This document shows, piece by piece, positions 44,158 to 52,402 of a stretch of 64,000 nucleotides of DNA (position 1 is the stretch's first letter; each line of letters begins with the position of its first letter). A program made the position numbers and the translations under genes. The notes under the pieces are model-generated. The model ran no database searches and was not told the DNA's origin. It saw only the letters and a program-made list of their open reading frames with translations. Source of the DNA: [Pasteurella] aerogenes (GTDB lineage: Bacteria > Pseudomonadota > Gammaproteobacteria > Enterobacterales > Pasteurellaceae); NCBI GenBank assembly GCA_900637275.1, contig LR134362.1, positions 496,001 to 560,000 of the forward strand. The letters run 5' to 3'.

Positions 44158-45150
44158 TTATGCCAAAAATCGTATTTGATCCTGAGCAATATGGACATTA
44201 ACTTTTGCACCGACCGGAAGTAAATCCGTTTTTGATAAATTCAGATAATCTACCATTAAGGCTTTATTTTGTACGGATACGCGGTATCGAATAACATTAC
44301 CAAGTAGCTGTCGAGATGTGATTATGCCATTATGCTGTTCTTCAGATAACGTCAATCGTATAGATTCTGGGCGAATAGCAACGTCGGAGTTTGTTGGTCG
44401 TGACAGAAGTTGACCGGCTTCTTGTGCTGAAAGAATATTATAGTTCCCGATAAAGCTGGCACTGAAGTGATTTTTAGGCTCCAAATATAAGGTTGCAGCA
44501 TCACAGTTTTGCTCGATTTTTCCTTGATTCATCAATACAATCCGATCTGACATCGTGAGTGCTTCTTCTTGATCATGGGTAACAAAGATTGTAGTTAAAT
44601 TTAATTCTTTTTGAATCGTTTTAATTTGTTCCCGTAGATGGCGACGAATACGAGCATCCAGTGCGGATAACGGTTCGTCCAATAACAATAAATCTGGGTT
44701 AGTGACTAATGATCTGGCTAATGCCACGCGTTGACGTTGACCTCCAGATAATTGATGGGTATAGCGTTGTGCATAAGGTGCTAGTTCTACTAATTCCAAA
44801 ATTGATGCTACTTGCTGTTTGATTGCTTGAGGATGAACTTTTTTCATTTTTAAACCGAAAGCGACATTTTCAGCTACGGTCATATTCGGAAATAAAGCAT
44901 AACTTTGGAATACCATAGCAATATTTCGTTGTTGTGGTGCAGCTTGGGTAATGTTATTACCATTCAATATAATAGAACCGCTATCAATTTCAGTTAGTCC
45001 AGCAATACAGCGTAGTAAAGTGGATTTTCCGCAACCACTAGGACCGAGTAACGTGACGAATTCGCCTTTGTTTGCACTAAAATTAATTTGATGAAAAATC
45101 ACATTATCATCGTATTTTTTATTTAAACTGTTTACGGTTAGGTAAGTCAT
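44158..45150 (-). CDS. ABC transporter ATPase (phosphonate/iron/polyamine type)
   Basis: A 330-residue ATPase with Walker A GPSGCGKST, Q-loop MVFQSYALFPNMTVAENVAFG, signature LSGGQRQRVALARSL, Walker B LLLLDEPLSALD, switch FVTHDQEEAL, and a C-terminal TOBE-type domain (about 235-330). That layout is shared by iron, putrescine, sulfate, glycerol-phosphate and 2-aminoethylphosphonate importers. It is the last gene of a five-gene reverse-strand operon; its ATG overlaps the preceding permease stop (TAATG). Driven by the PHO-box promoter at 48704-48737. Confidence 0.88.
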   Translation of the reverse strand: MTYLTVNSLNKKYDDNVIFHQINFSANKGEFVTLLGPSGCGKSTLLRCIAGLTEIDSGSIILNGNNITQAAPQQRNIAMVFQSYALFPNMTVAENVAFGLKMKKVHPQAIKQQVASILELVELAPYAQRYTHQLSGGQRQRVALARSLVTNPDLLLLDEPLSALDARIRRHLREQIKTIQKELNLTTIFVTHDQEEALTMSDRIVLMNQGKIEQNCDAATLYLEPKNHFSASFIGNYNILSAQEAGQLLSRPTNSDVAIRPESIRLTLSEEQHNGIITSRQLLGNVIRYRVSVQNKALMVDYLNLSKTDLLPVGAKVNVHIAQDQIRFLA

Positions 45151-45938
45151 TAAACACCTCGCTTGTTATTAAATCGGTTGGCGATTAATGTCGCCAATAG
45201 AATCATCACAAAATAAGATATGACGAGCGCACTGGAATAGTGTCCACTTTTGGTTCGAATGTTGAATAAATAGACTTGTAGGGTTTCAAATTGACCACCT
45301 ACTAACATATTAGCAAATAAAAATTCTCCAATTAAAAATGAAAAGGAAAGGAATATGGCAGATAGTAATCCATTACGTAAATTCGGTAGGATGACTTTCA
45401 TTACTGCAGTAAAGATATTGGAACCTAATAACCTTGAGGTATCGACCAAATCATGGAGATTTATCCCTTGTAGGTTATTTTCAATTGCACGATAGATAAA
45501 AGGAAGTGCAATCATAAAATAGCAACCGATTAATATCCAAGGTGTTCCTGTCATAGGTAAAGGATCATCAGCGTATAATTGTAATAGACCTACTGAGGAT
45601 ACTACAGGAGGAACTGCAAAAGGTAAGATGATAACGATATTCATCAAGCCCTTTAAGCGAGGGAAGTAATAGTAGATAACAAAAATAACAGGGAAAATGA
45701 GGACAATAGCCAGTCCCACTGCACTAAAACAGATCACGAGAGAACGTAATAGCGATAATAGAAAACGTTCATCAGTCCAAAGTTGAGCATACCAATTGAG
45801 TGTTAATCCATCAGGTAACAAAGTTGCTCCCCAACGGGTAGAAATAGAATATAAAAAGGTAGCAAAAATTGGGGACAGCAAAATTAGAAATAAAAGGGTT
45901 ACGACAAATTGATGATAATATTTTTTGAGTAATTGCAT
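45150..45938 (-). CDS. ABC transporter inner-membrane permease
   Basis: A 262-residue protein with about six membrane helices and the EAA-type loop (VDTSRLLGSNIFTAVMKVILPNL region, G at the usual place) that contacts the ATPase. It fits the second permease of iron/phosphonate-type ABC systems. The ATG at 45938 follows GGAGAGTAACAT and lies 3 nt after the upstream permease; the stop overlaps the ATPase start. Confidence 0.84.
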   Translation of the reverse strand: MQLLKKYYHQFVVTLLFLILLSPIFATFLYSISTRWGATLLPDGLTLNWYAQLWTDERFLLSLLRSLVICFSAVGLAIVLIFPVIFVIYYYFPRLKGLMNIVIILPFAVPPVVSSVGLLQLYADDPLPMTGTPWILIGCYFMIALPFIYRAIENNLQGINLHDLVDTSRLLGSNIFTAVMKVILPNLRNGLLSAIFLSFSFLIGEFLFANMLVGGQFETLQVYLFNIRTKSGHYSSALVISYFVMILLATLIANRFNNKRGV

Positions 45939-45941
45939 ATG

Positions 45942-46775
45942 TTACTCTCCTTGGTAGTGATAACGTCGGGACAATAGACGCTGTACAGTTGTGATTAACA
46001 ATACAATAGCCACTAATATTATTGATAATGCACTTGCCATATAAGGATTTAAAAATACATCTCCTGAGATTAGAGCGCCGATACGGATAGGAATCATATT
46101 AAAATTACCGTCAGATAGTGCATATACTGTTGCGTACGCACCAAGTGCATTGGCAAATAAAACTACTAAGGTTCCCAAAATTGCCGGCATCAATACGGGA
46201 ATAGCCACCTTATACCAATATATTAGAATATTGGCTCCTAACAAAGAAGCAGCTTCTTGCCATTCTTTTTTAAGCGATTCAAATGCTGGATAGAGGAGTA
46301 AAACTGCTAATGGTATTTGGAAATAAGTATAGATAATAGTGATCCCGGTTTTACCATAAATATTAATGGTATCAATACCCTGTTGACGTAAAAAAATATT
46401 TACCGCCCCGTTAGTACCTAGCAGAATAATAAATGCAAAAGCCAATGGAATACCGGCAAAATTGCTGGTCATACTATTAAAGGAAAGAATGAAATTACTT
46501 AGCTTTGACGGACGTAATACACTTAGCGAATAGCTACCAATAAGCGCAATTACCAATCCCATTACACTGGAATATAAGGAGATTTCCAGCGAATATTGAA
46601 TTGATTGTAAATAAAATTTTGAGGTTAAAATTTCTACAAAATTATCAATTCCCCAACTGCCATCTTCAAGCTGAAAACCATTAATTGCAACCCAAACTAA
46701 TGGTAATAATTGGAATAGTAAATATAACAAAACAAAAGGCAAACAGATGGCAATTGCAAGATGCTTTCCTCTCAT
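45942..46775 (-). CDS. ABC transporter inner-membrane permease
   Basis: A 277-residue permease with about six membrane helices and the coupling loop EAASLLGANILIYWYKVAIP, the EAA motif. The start MRGKHLAIAI at 46775 is chosen over an ATG at 46805 because it forms an ATGA overlap with the stop of the hydrolase gene and has AAGGGAA upstream. It probably forms a heterodimer with the adjacent permease. Confidence 0.84.
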   Translation of the reverse strand: MRGKHLAIAICLPFVLLYLLFQLLPLVWVAINGFQLEDGSWGIDNFVEILTSKFYLQSIQYSLEISLYSSVMGLVIALIGSYSLSVLRPSKLSNFILSFNSMTSNFAGIPLAFAFIILLGTNGAVNIFLRQQGIDTINIYGKTGITIIYTYFQIPLAVLLLYPAFESLKKEWQEAASLLGANILIYWYKVAIPVLMPAILGTLVVLFANALGAYATVYALSDGNFNMIPIRIGALISGDVFLNPYMASALSIILVAIVLLITTVQRLLSRRYHYQGE

Positions 46776-47584
46776 ATTTGTGTTTCCCTTAACAACTCCT
46801 GACAATAAGGTTTGTCATGCGGTATATTCAATAATTGGCACAATGTTCCGCAAATCTCAGTCTGCTTGACAGCGATGTCTGCTTTATAGCTAAAGGCTTG
46901 ACCAAAAACAAACAATGGCACTAAACTTTCTTCATCGGAATCTGCATAATGGTTGCCTTCATTATCCATACCGTGATCGGAGGTGATGATGACTTGATAA
47001 CCGTTTTCTAACCAACTAAATAAATAATTTGAAATAATACCATCCACGTCTCTTGCTGCACGACGATATTCACAACTGTCTTGTCCATGACTATGTCCGG
47101 CATCATCAATATTCATAGAATGAATAAATAAAAAATCGGGTTGATAGCGTGTACGTAAATATTCCCCATCGACAAATAAATGTGAGTCAGGATAGTGATC
47201 TGCATAATAGAAACAACCGTGCTGAATCAATAACTGCTTATCATCAGTATGTCTATCCCTAACTGCTACAAAAGGAGTACGATTGTATAATTCGCTGACC
47301 CAGTAGTAGGCAGCGGCAGCCGTCGTCAGGCCTGCCGCTTTAGCGTAATGAAAAATACTTTTCTGATTAGATAAACGTGAAATTCCGTTGTGGATAATTC
47401 CACTGTCAATTGGCGCAACACCGGTCAAAATACATTCATAAAGCGGGCGCGATAATGAAGGTTGTTCACAACGTAATACATAAGATTGTCCAAATCCTTT
47501 TTGGCACATTGTTTTTAGATAAGCTAATGTACGACTTGCTGTATTGGCATTTAGTCCATCTAATAGTACTAATATCGTTTTCAT
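46772..47584 (-). CDS. Alkaline-phosphatase-superfamily hydrolase (NPP/phosphonoacetate-hydrolase-like)
   Basis: A 270-residue enzyme with the metal set of nucleotide pyrophosphatases/phosphodiesterases: Asp9 (VLLDGL), a Ser45 nucleophile (EQPSLSRPLYECILTG), Asp160 and His164 (NIDDAGHSHG), Asp203-His204 (ITSDHGM) and a later His212. No signal peptide is seen, so it acts in the cytoplasm on the imported substrate. The start at 47584 has GGAG upstream; an earlier ATG at 47599 lies inside that site. It lies between the binding protein and permeases of an ABC system. Phosphodiester or phosphonate hydrolysis is likely; the substrate is not known. Confidence 0.78.
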   Translation of the reverse strand: MKTILVLLDGLNANTASRTLAYLKTMCQKGFGQSYVLRCEQPSLSRPLYECILTGVAPIDSGIIHNGISRLSNQKSIFHYAKAAGLTTAAAAYYWVSELYNRTPFVAVRDRHTDDKQLLIQHGCFYYADHYPDSHLFVDGEYLRTRYQPDFLFIHSMNIDDAGHSHGQDSCEYRRAARDVDGIISNYLFSWLENGYQVIITSDHGMDNEGNHYADSDEESLVPLFVFGQAFSYKADIAVKQTEICGTLCQLLNIPHDKPYCQELLRETQI

Positions 47585-47600
47585 TACACAAATCTCCAAT

Positions 47601-48671
47601 TTATTTCATGTTCATGATGACATATTCTTGCCATTGACGAGGCAATTTTTGTGCTGATTTTTCCCATGCTGCCCCATCAGTAACCGGTCTGGCTTTACTG
47701 TATTGCTCAGTTGGTAATAATTTACTTTTTACATCATCAGGTAACGTAATTTTCTCAGCACGAATAGGGCGGGCATAGCCTCGAGCAAGATTGATTTGCC
47801 CTTTATCAGAGAAAATATATTCACGCGTTAATTTTGCAGCATTTGGATGTTTTGCATATTTATTGATAATAGTGGTATAACCGGAGATAACAGAACCATC
47901 GGAGGGAATTAAGACTTCAAAACGAGTTGGATCAATTTGATCACGATAATTTAACCCATTGAAATCCCATACTAAAGCCACCTCAACTTCACCTTTTTCT
48001 AAGTTAGCAATATTTGGATCTACATTACCAATACGTCCTTGTTTGGCTAATTCGGCAAAAAATTCCAATGCCGGAGTTAAATCTTTTTCATCTCCACCCA
48101 GTGCAAAGTTGGCCGCTAATACAGCACTTACTGCTTGTGCTGCAGCATTGACATCACCGACAGTTACTTTATAAGTTCCTTTACGTAAATCAGCCCAGCT
48201 GCGGGGAATATCTTTGACTAAATTTTTATTGATAATAAAGGCAATCGTTCCGGTATAAGCTAACATCCAATGTCCTTCATCATCTTTTGCCCATTGTGGC
48301 ACGTCATCCCAATAACTGGTTTTATAAGCGACTGTCACACCTTTTTGTTTAGCAATAGGACCAAATGAAACACCAACATCACCAATATCTGCGGTAGCAT
48401 TTTTCTTTTCAGCAGCAAATTTAGCGATTTCTTGAGCAGAACTCATATCGGTATCAATATGGTTAAGTCCATATTGCTGTTTTAAATCTGCCCAAGTTTC
48501 TTTCCAGTTTGCCCAAGTATCCGGCATCCCAAGACTATTGACTTCTCCTTCTGCTTTAGCGGCAGATACCAATGCGCTAATATCTTGTGCAAACGTGGTG
48601 TTATGCACAGAAACGGTTATTACGGTGGCGAAAATGGTTTTTAAAAAAAACGACTTTTGGCGTGTTAGCAT
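47601..48671 (-). CDS. ABC transporter periplasmic substrate-binding protein
   Basis: A 356-residue secreted protein, signal peptide about 1-28 (TTFAQ), of the type found with Fe3+, putrescine and 2-aminoethylphosphonate importers: VSAAKAEGEVNSLGMPDTWANW, DIGDVGVSFG, AYTGTIAFIINKNL, VALVWDFNGLNY, GYARPIRAE. It is the first gene of the operon and lies 33 nt downstream of the PHO-box -10. The ligand cannot be read from sequence, but the regulatory site and the partner hydrolase point to a phosphorus compound rather than iron. Confidence 0.82.
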   Translation of the reverse strand: MLTRQKSFFLKTIFATVITVSVHNTTFAQDISALVSAAKAEGEVNSLGMPDTWANWKETWADLKQQYGLNHIDTDMSSAQEIAKFAAEKKNATADIGDVGVSFGPIAKQKGVTVAYKTSYWDDVPQWAKDDEGHWMLAYTGTIAFIINKNLVKDIPRSWADLRKGTYKVTVGDVNAAAQAVSAVLAANFALGGDEKDLTPALEFFAELAKQGRIGNVDPNIANLEKGEVEVALVWDFNGLNYRDQIDPTRFEVLIPSDGSVISGYTTIINKYAKHPNAAKLTREYIFSDKGQINLARGYARPIRAEKITLPDDVKSKLLPTEQYSKARPVTDGAAWEKSAQKLPRQWQEYVIMNMK

Positions 48672-48703
48672 AAATTTCTCCTATAAGTGAACGTTTCAGG
48701 CTC

Positions 48704-48737
48704 AGTATAGGAAAGAAATATGACAATTTTATGACTG
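48704..48737 (-). promoter_or_regulatory. PHO box and -10 hexamer of the ABC/hydrolase operon
   Basis: On the reverse strand CAGTCAT-AAAA-TTGTCAT (48737-48720) matches the PhoB consensus CTGTCAT-N4-CTGTCAT at 6 of 7 positions in each half with the right 11-bp spacing. TATACT (48709-48704) follows after exactly 10 nt, a near-perfect -10. The geometry is identical to that in front of ppk. Confidence 0.82.
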
Positions 48738-48807
48738 TATTGTGAGGATGGAGGCACATAAATAGTGAGGTATAATAATGAAATATTTAGTAGGATAGTG
48801 ATAAAAT

Positions 48808-48848
48808 AAAAGTGCGGTCAAAACGTTAATTATTTTGACCGCACTTTA
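48808..48848 (-). terminator. Perfect inverted pair of uptake signals downstream of dnaJ
   Basis: AAAGTGCGGTCAAAA (48809-48823) and its exact complement (48833-48847) form a 15-bp stem with a 9-nt loop. It lies after dnaJ on the reverse strand, 16 nt beyond the stop, and should terminate or protect that mRNA. Confidence 0.75.
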
Positions 48849-48863
48849 TACAGAGGCTAAATT

Positions 48864-50000
48864 CTATTTACCTAAATTATCGAAGAATTTTTTAACGCCA
48901 TCAATAAAGCTGGAAGATTTTGGACGATGTTGCGTTTTGCCTTCCAAACTCTCTTCTAATTTTCTCAACAATTCTTTTTGTTCTTCATTGAGTTTGATTG
49001 GGGTTTCGACAATAATTTTACAAATTAAATCACCGACATAGCCACTTCGGGTAGAAGATACACCTTTGCCGCGTAAGCGCAATAATTTACCGGTTTGGGT
49101 TTCTTCTGGAATTTTCACTTTTAAGCGCCCATCCAAAGTTGGCACTTCAATTTCACCACCCAATGCCGCCATAGTGAAGCTGATTGGCACTTCGCAGTAA
49201 AGATTGTTTCCGTCACGTTGGAAAATATCATGTTCTTTCACATGAATGACTACATATAAATCACCCGCTGGCGCACCGTTTTCACCGGCAGCACCTTCAC
49301 CAGACAGGCGCAGTTGATTTCCCGTATCCACGCCGGCAGGAATAGTGACTGATAAATTTTTCTTTTTATGCACTCGACCATCACCATGACAGCTATGACA
49401 AGGTTTTTCAATTTTTTTACCTGAGCCATGACAGGTTGGACAAACTTGTTCAGTTACAAAGAAACCTTGTTGACGACGAACACGCCCCGCTCCGTGGCAA
49501 GTTGGACAAGTTTCTACTTTAGAACCTGCCTCCGCACCGGAACCATGACAACTTTCACATTCAACCAAGGTATTAATTTGAATATCTTTTTTAATACCTT
49601 TTACTGCTTCTTCTAAGGTGATTTCAATATCATAACGTAAGTCTTCGCCACGCACGACGCGTTGACGACCGCGACTTCCGCCAAAAATATCGCCGAACAT
49701 ATCGCCAAAAATATCACCGAAATCAGCACCACCAAAACCACCAAATCCACCACCGGCGCCGCCAAATCCACCTTGTTCAAAAGCAGCATGACCGTATTGA
49801 TCGTAAGCCGCTTTTTTCTCTTTATCGCTTAAGACTTCATAGGCTTCATTGATTTCTTTAAATTTTTCTTCGCTTTCTTTATCCCCTTTCGTACGGTCAG
49901 GGTGATATTTCATTGCAAGACGTTTATAGGCGCGTTTGATTTCTTTTTCATCCGCACCTTTTTGAATGCCTAATACTTCGTAATAATCTCGTTTTGCCAT
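48864..50000 (-). CDS. dnaJ: Chaperone protein DnaJ
   Basis: Hsp40 co-chaperone that stimulates DnaK. The 378 residues hold the J domain with HPD (KYHPDRTKG, residues about 32-40), a Gly/Phe-rich linker (GGAGGGFGGFGG region), four CxxCxGxG zinc repeats (CESCHGSG, CPTCHGAG, CPTCHGSG, CHSCHGDG) and the C-terminal substrate domain. It is downstream of dnaK on the same strand but separated by 256 nt, unusually far for this pair, with a hairpin between. Confidence 0.98.
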   Translation of the reverse strand: MAKRDYYEVLGIQKGADEKEIKRAYKRLAMKYHPDRTKGDKESEEKFKEINEAYEVLSDKEKKAAYDQYGHAAFEQGGFGGAGGGFGGFGGADFGDIFGDMFGDIFGGSRGRQRVVRGEDLRYDIEITLEEAVKGIKKDIQINTLVECESCHGSGAEAGSKVETCPTCHGAGRVRRQQGFFVTEQVCPTCHGSGKKIEKPCHSCHGDGRVHKKKNLSVTIPAGVDTGNQLRLSGEGAAGENGAPAGDLYVVIHVKEHDIFQRDGNNLYCEVPISFTMAALGGEIEVPTLDGRLKVKIPEETQTGKLLRLRGKGVSSTRSGYVGDLICKIIVETPIKLNEEQKELLRKLEESLEGKTQHRPKSSSFIDGVKKFFDNLGK

Positions 50001-50195
50001 TAAATTATTCTCTCTAATAATTGTACGTGGCTTTCATTTTGCCACATACGGAAATCGTACGTGGTTACGACCAACTCTCGACTGCCAGCCGAACCGATGA
50101 TCTTCTTTAACAACCCCAAAGAGGCTGAGTTCTGTGTAACCTAGTAGGATAATATCGTGCTAGGTAGAGAGCCATGATATGATAACTAAATATAT
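50001..50195. other. dnaK-dnaJ spacer of unexplained sequence
   Basis: Together with the dnaK terminator this makes a 256-nt gap. It holds GTACGTGGC...GCCACATAC (imperfect hairpin near 50024-50049), a repeated GTACGTGG word, and a stretch from about 50060 to 50170 without clear coding or hairpin pattern. The 11-mer GACCAACTCTC at about 50068 recurs at about 54550 in another odd gap. I cannot assign a function. Confidence 0.4.
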
Positions 50196-50197
50196 AT

Positions 50198-50226
50198 GCC
50201 AAAAGGGCGTATTGCTACGCCCTTTG
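50198..50226 (-). terminator. Hairpin downstream of dnaK
   Basis: AAAGGGCGTA (50202-50211) and TACGCCCTTT (50216-50225) form a perfect 10-bp stem with a 4-nt loop. On the reverse strand it follows dnaK by about 30 nt, with only four T after it, so it may partly terminate and reduce dnaJ expression. Confidence 0.65.
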
Positions 50227-50246
50227 TCGGGACACATTGTGTGTCT
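50226..50246. repeat. Single arm of the GTAGGG-type repeat after dnaK
   Basis: GTCGGGACACATTGTGTGTC resembles one arm of the 13052-13127 element (GTAGGGACACACTGCGTGTG) with a few changes, and keeps the inner GACACA-TGTGTC palindrome. Only one arm is here, abutting the dnaK hairpin. Confidence 0.6.
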
Positions 50247-50256
50247 TTCAAGTGAA

Positions 50257-52161
50257 TTATTTATTATCTTTCACTTCTTCAAACTCGGCATCAACTACGC
50301 CATCATCTTTTGGATTTTGTTGCGCTTGTTGTTGACCTTGTTGGGCTTGAGCTTGACCTGCTTGAATAAGTTTTTCAGACACTTGAACTAAGGCTTGAAG
50401 TTTTTCTTCAATCGCCGCTTTGTCTTCGCCTTTCGCCGCTGCTTCAAGTTCGTTGACTGCTTTTTCAATCGGTGCTTTGTCATCTGCTGATAATTTATCG
50501 CCCACTTCGCTTAATTGTTTGCGAGTAGAGTGAACTAAATGATCCGCTTGGTTACGCGCTTGCACTAATTCTTCAAATTTACGGTCAGTTTCTGCGTTTG
50601 CTTCCGCGTCACGAACCATTTGTTGAATTTCTTCATCGCTTAAGCCTGAAGATGCCTTGATAGTAATTTGTTGTTCTTTACCTGTGCCTTTATCTTTCGC
50701 TGAAACGTGGATAATACCGTCCGCGTCAATATCAAAGGTAACCTCAATTTGTGGCATACCGCGTGGTGCCGGATTAATACCTTCTAGATTAAATTGCCCT
50801 AAAGATTTATTCGCAGACGCTTGTTTACGTTCACCTTGAAGTACGTGAATTGTCACCGCACTTTGGTTATCTTCAGCGGTTGAGAACACTTGCGATTTTT
50901 TGGTTGGAATCGTGGTGTTTTTCTCAATCAAGGTTGTCATTACACCGCCCATCGTTTCGATACCTAATGAAAGCGGAGTTACGTCTAACAACAACACGTC
51001 AGTTACGTTACCGGATAATACGCCACCTTGAACAGCAGCACCCACAGCTACCGCTTCATCAGGGTTCACGTCTTTACGTGGTTCTTTCCCGAAGAATTCT
51101 GCCACTTTTTGTTGAACCAATGGCATACGAGTTTGACCACCCACCAAAATCACATCATTGATTTCAGAGACGCTCAATCCAGCATCAGCCAATGCAACTT
51201 TTACCGGCTCCATAGAACGTGCTACTAAATCTTCCACTAAGGCTTCTAATTTCGCACGAGTTAATTTAATGTTTAAATGTTTTGGACCGGTTGCATCTGC
51301 AGTGATGTACGGAAGATTAACATCAGTTTGTTGCGCAGAAGAAAGTTCGATTTTTGCTTTCTCGCCGGCTTCTTTCAAACGTTGCATTGCAAGTGGGTCG
51401 TTGCGTAAATCAACGCCTTGTTCTTTTTTGAACTCATCGACTAAGTAGTTGATTACACGGTTATCGAAGTCTTCACCACCTAAGTGGGTATCCCCGTTAG
51501 TTGCTAATACTTCGAAAGTTTTTTCGCCGCCCACTTCATCAATTTCGATAATGGATAAGTCGAATGTACCACCACCTAAGTCGTAAACTGCAATCGTTTG
51601 GTTACCTTTACCTTTATCCAAACCGTAAGCCAATGCTGCTGCTGTCGGTTCATTGATAATACGTTTAACTTCAAGACCCGCGATACGACCTGCATCTTTG
51701 GTTGCTTGACGTTGAGCATCGTTAAAGTATGCTGGCACAGTAATTACTGCTTCGGTTACCGGCTCACCCAAGAAATCTTCCGCGGTTTTTTTCATTTTTT
51801 TCAACACTTCGGCAGAAATTTGTGGTGGTGCCATTTTTTCACCTTTCACTGAAACCCAAGCGTCGCCATTGTCTGCTTTTACAATTTCAAACGGCATAAT
51901 GTTCACATCGCGTTGGACTTCTTGATCTTCAAAACGACGACCAATTAAACGTTTGATTGCAAATAACGTATTTTTCGGATTGGTTACTGCTTGACGTTTT
52001 GCCGGTTGACCAACTAAGGTTTCGTTATCGTTGGTATAAGCGATAATTGACGGTGTAGTACGATCCCCTTCGGCATTTTCGATAACACGAGGTTTATCGC
52101 CATCCATTACTGCTACACAAGAGTTTGTTGTACCTAAGTCAATACCAATAATTTTTCCCAT
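50257..52161 (-). CDS. dnaK: Chaperone protein DnaK (Hsp70)
   Basis: ATP-dependent protein folding with DnaJ and GrpE. The start MGKIIGIDLGTTNSC at 52161 (GGAGAAAACAG upstream) gives 634 residues, as expected; an in-frame ATG at 52230 would add 23 residues not found in the family. Motifs: GIDLGTTNSCVAV, VYDLGGGTFDLSIIEI, NEPTAAALAYG, and a C-terminal lid with a Gln-rich stretch (QAQAQQGQQQAQQ) and acidic tail. A sigma-32-like promoter lies upstream. Confidence 0.98.
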   Translation of the reverse strand: MGKIIGIDLGTTNSCVAVMDGDKPRVIENAEGDRTTPSIIAYTNDNETLVGQPAKRQAVTNPKNTLFAIKRLIGRRFEDQEVQRDVNIMPFEIVKADNGDAWVSVKGEKMAPPQISAEVLKKMKKTAEDFLGEPVTEAVITVPAYFNDAQRQATKDAGRIAGLEVKRIINEPTAAALAYGLDKGKGNQTIAVYDLGGGTFDLSIIEIDEVGGEKTFEVLATNGDTHLGGEDFDNRVINYLVDEFKKEQGVDLRNDPLAMQRLKEAGEKAKIELSSAQQTDVNLPYITADATGPKHLNIKLTRAKLEALVEDLVARSMEPVKVALADAGLSVSEINDVILVGGQTRMPLVQQKVAEFFGKEPRKDVNPDEAVAVGAAVQGGVLSGNVTDVLLLDVTPLSLGIETMGGVMTTLIEKNTTIPTKKSQVFSTAEDNQSAVTIHVLQGERKQASANKSLGQFNLEGINPAPRGMPQIEVTFDIDADGIIHVSAKDKGTGKEQQITIKASSGLSDEEIQQMVRDAEANAETDRKFEELVQARNQADHLVHSTRKQLSEVGDKLSADDKAPIEKAVNELEAAAKGEDKAAIEEKLQALVQVSEKLIQAGQAQAQQGQQQAQQNPKDDGVVDAEFEEVKDNK

Positions 52162-52290
52162 AATCTGTTTTCTCCTAATAAAATTCTGTTGTCTCTTAGA
52201 TAAGGATTGAATTTCGCATTTCAAGGTCAAATTCCAATATTTTTCAACATTTTTTCCTGAAAAGTGCGGTCAAATCCGTTCACGTTTCTG

Positions 52291-52321
52291 TAAATGTGAA
52301 CGGAAAAATAAAATTCAAGGG
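52291..52321 (-). promoter_or_regulatory. Heat-shock (sigma-32) promoter of dnaK
   Basis: On the reverse strand CCCTTGAA (52321-52314) and CACATTTA (52298-52291) are separated by 15 nt. The consensus is CTTGAA-N13-17-CCCCATnT; the -35 is perfect and the -10 matches CATTTA well. It lies about 130 nt before the dnaK ATG, with an uptake signal between. Confidence 0.7.
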
Positions 52322-52402
52322 GAGGGCGGAAAATTTTTTTGACTTTATAGCGGGTTATGTTAGTTTATTGTTGAAAATTTGATAATGGCCTAAGGAACTA
52401 CA

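Noticed and set aside
44158..48671. Iron(III) importer as identity of the ABC operon
   Set aside because: The protein families allow it, but the PHO box and the embedded phosphoryl-hydrolase fit a phosphorus substrate better; no Fur-like site was seen.
52162..52230. N-terminal extension of dnaK
   Set aside because: DnaK begins MGKIIGIDLGTT; the extension is absent from the family and GGAG lies just before 52161.
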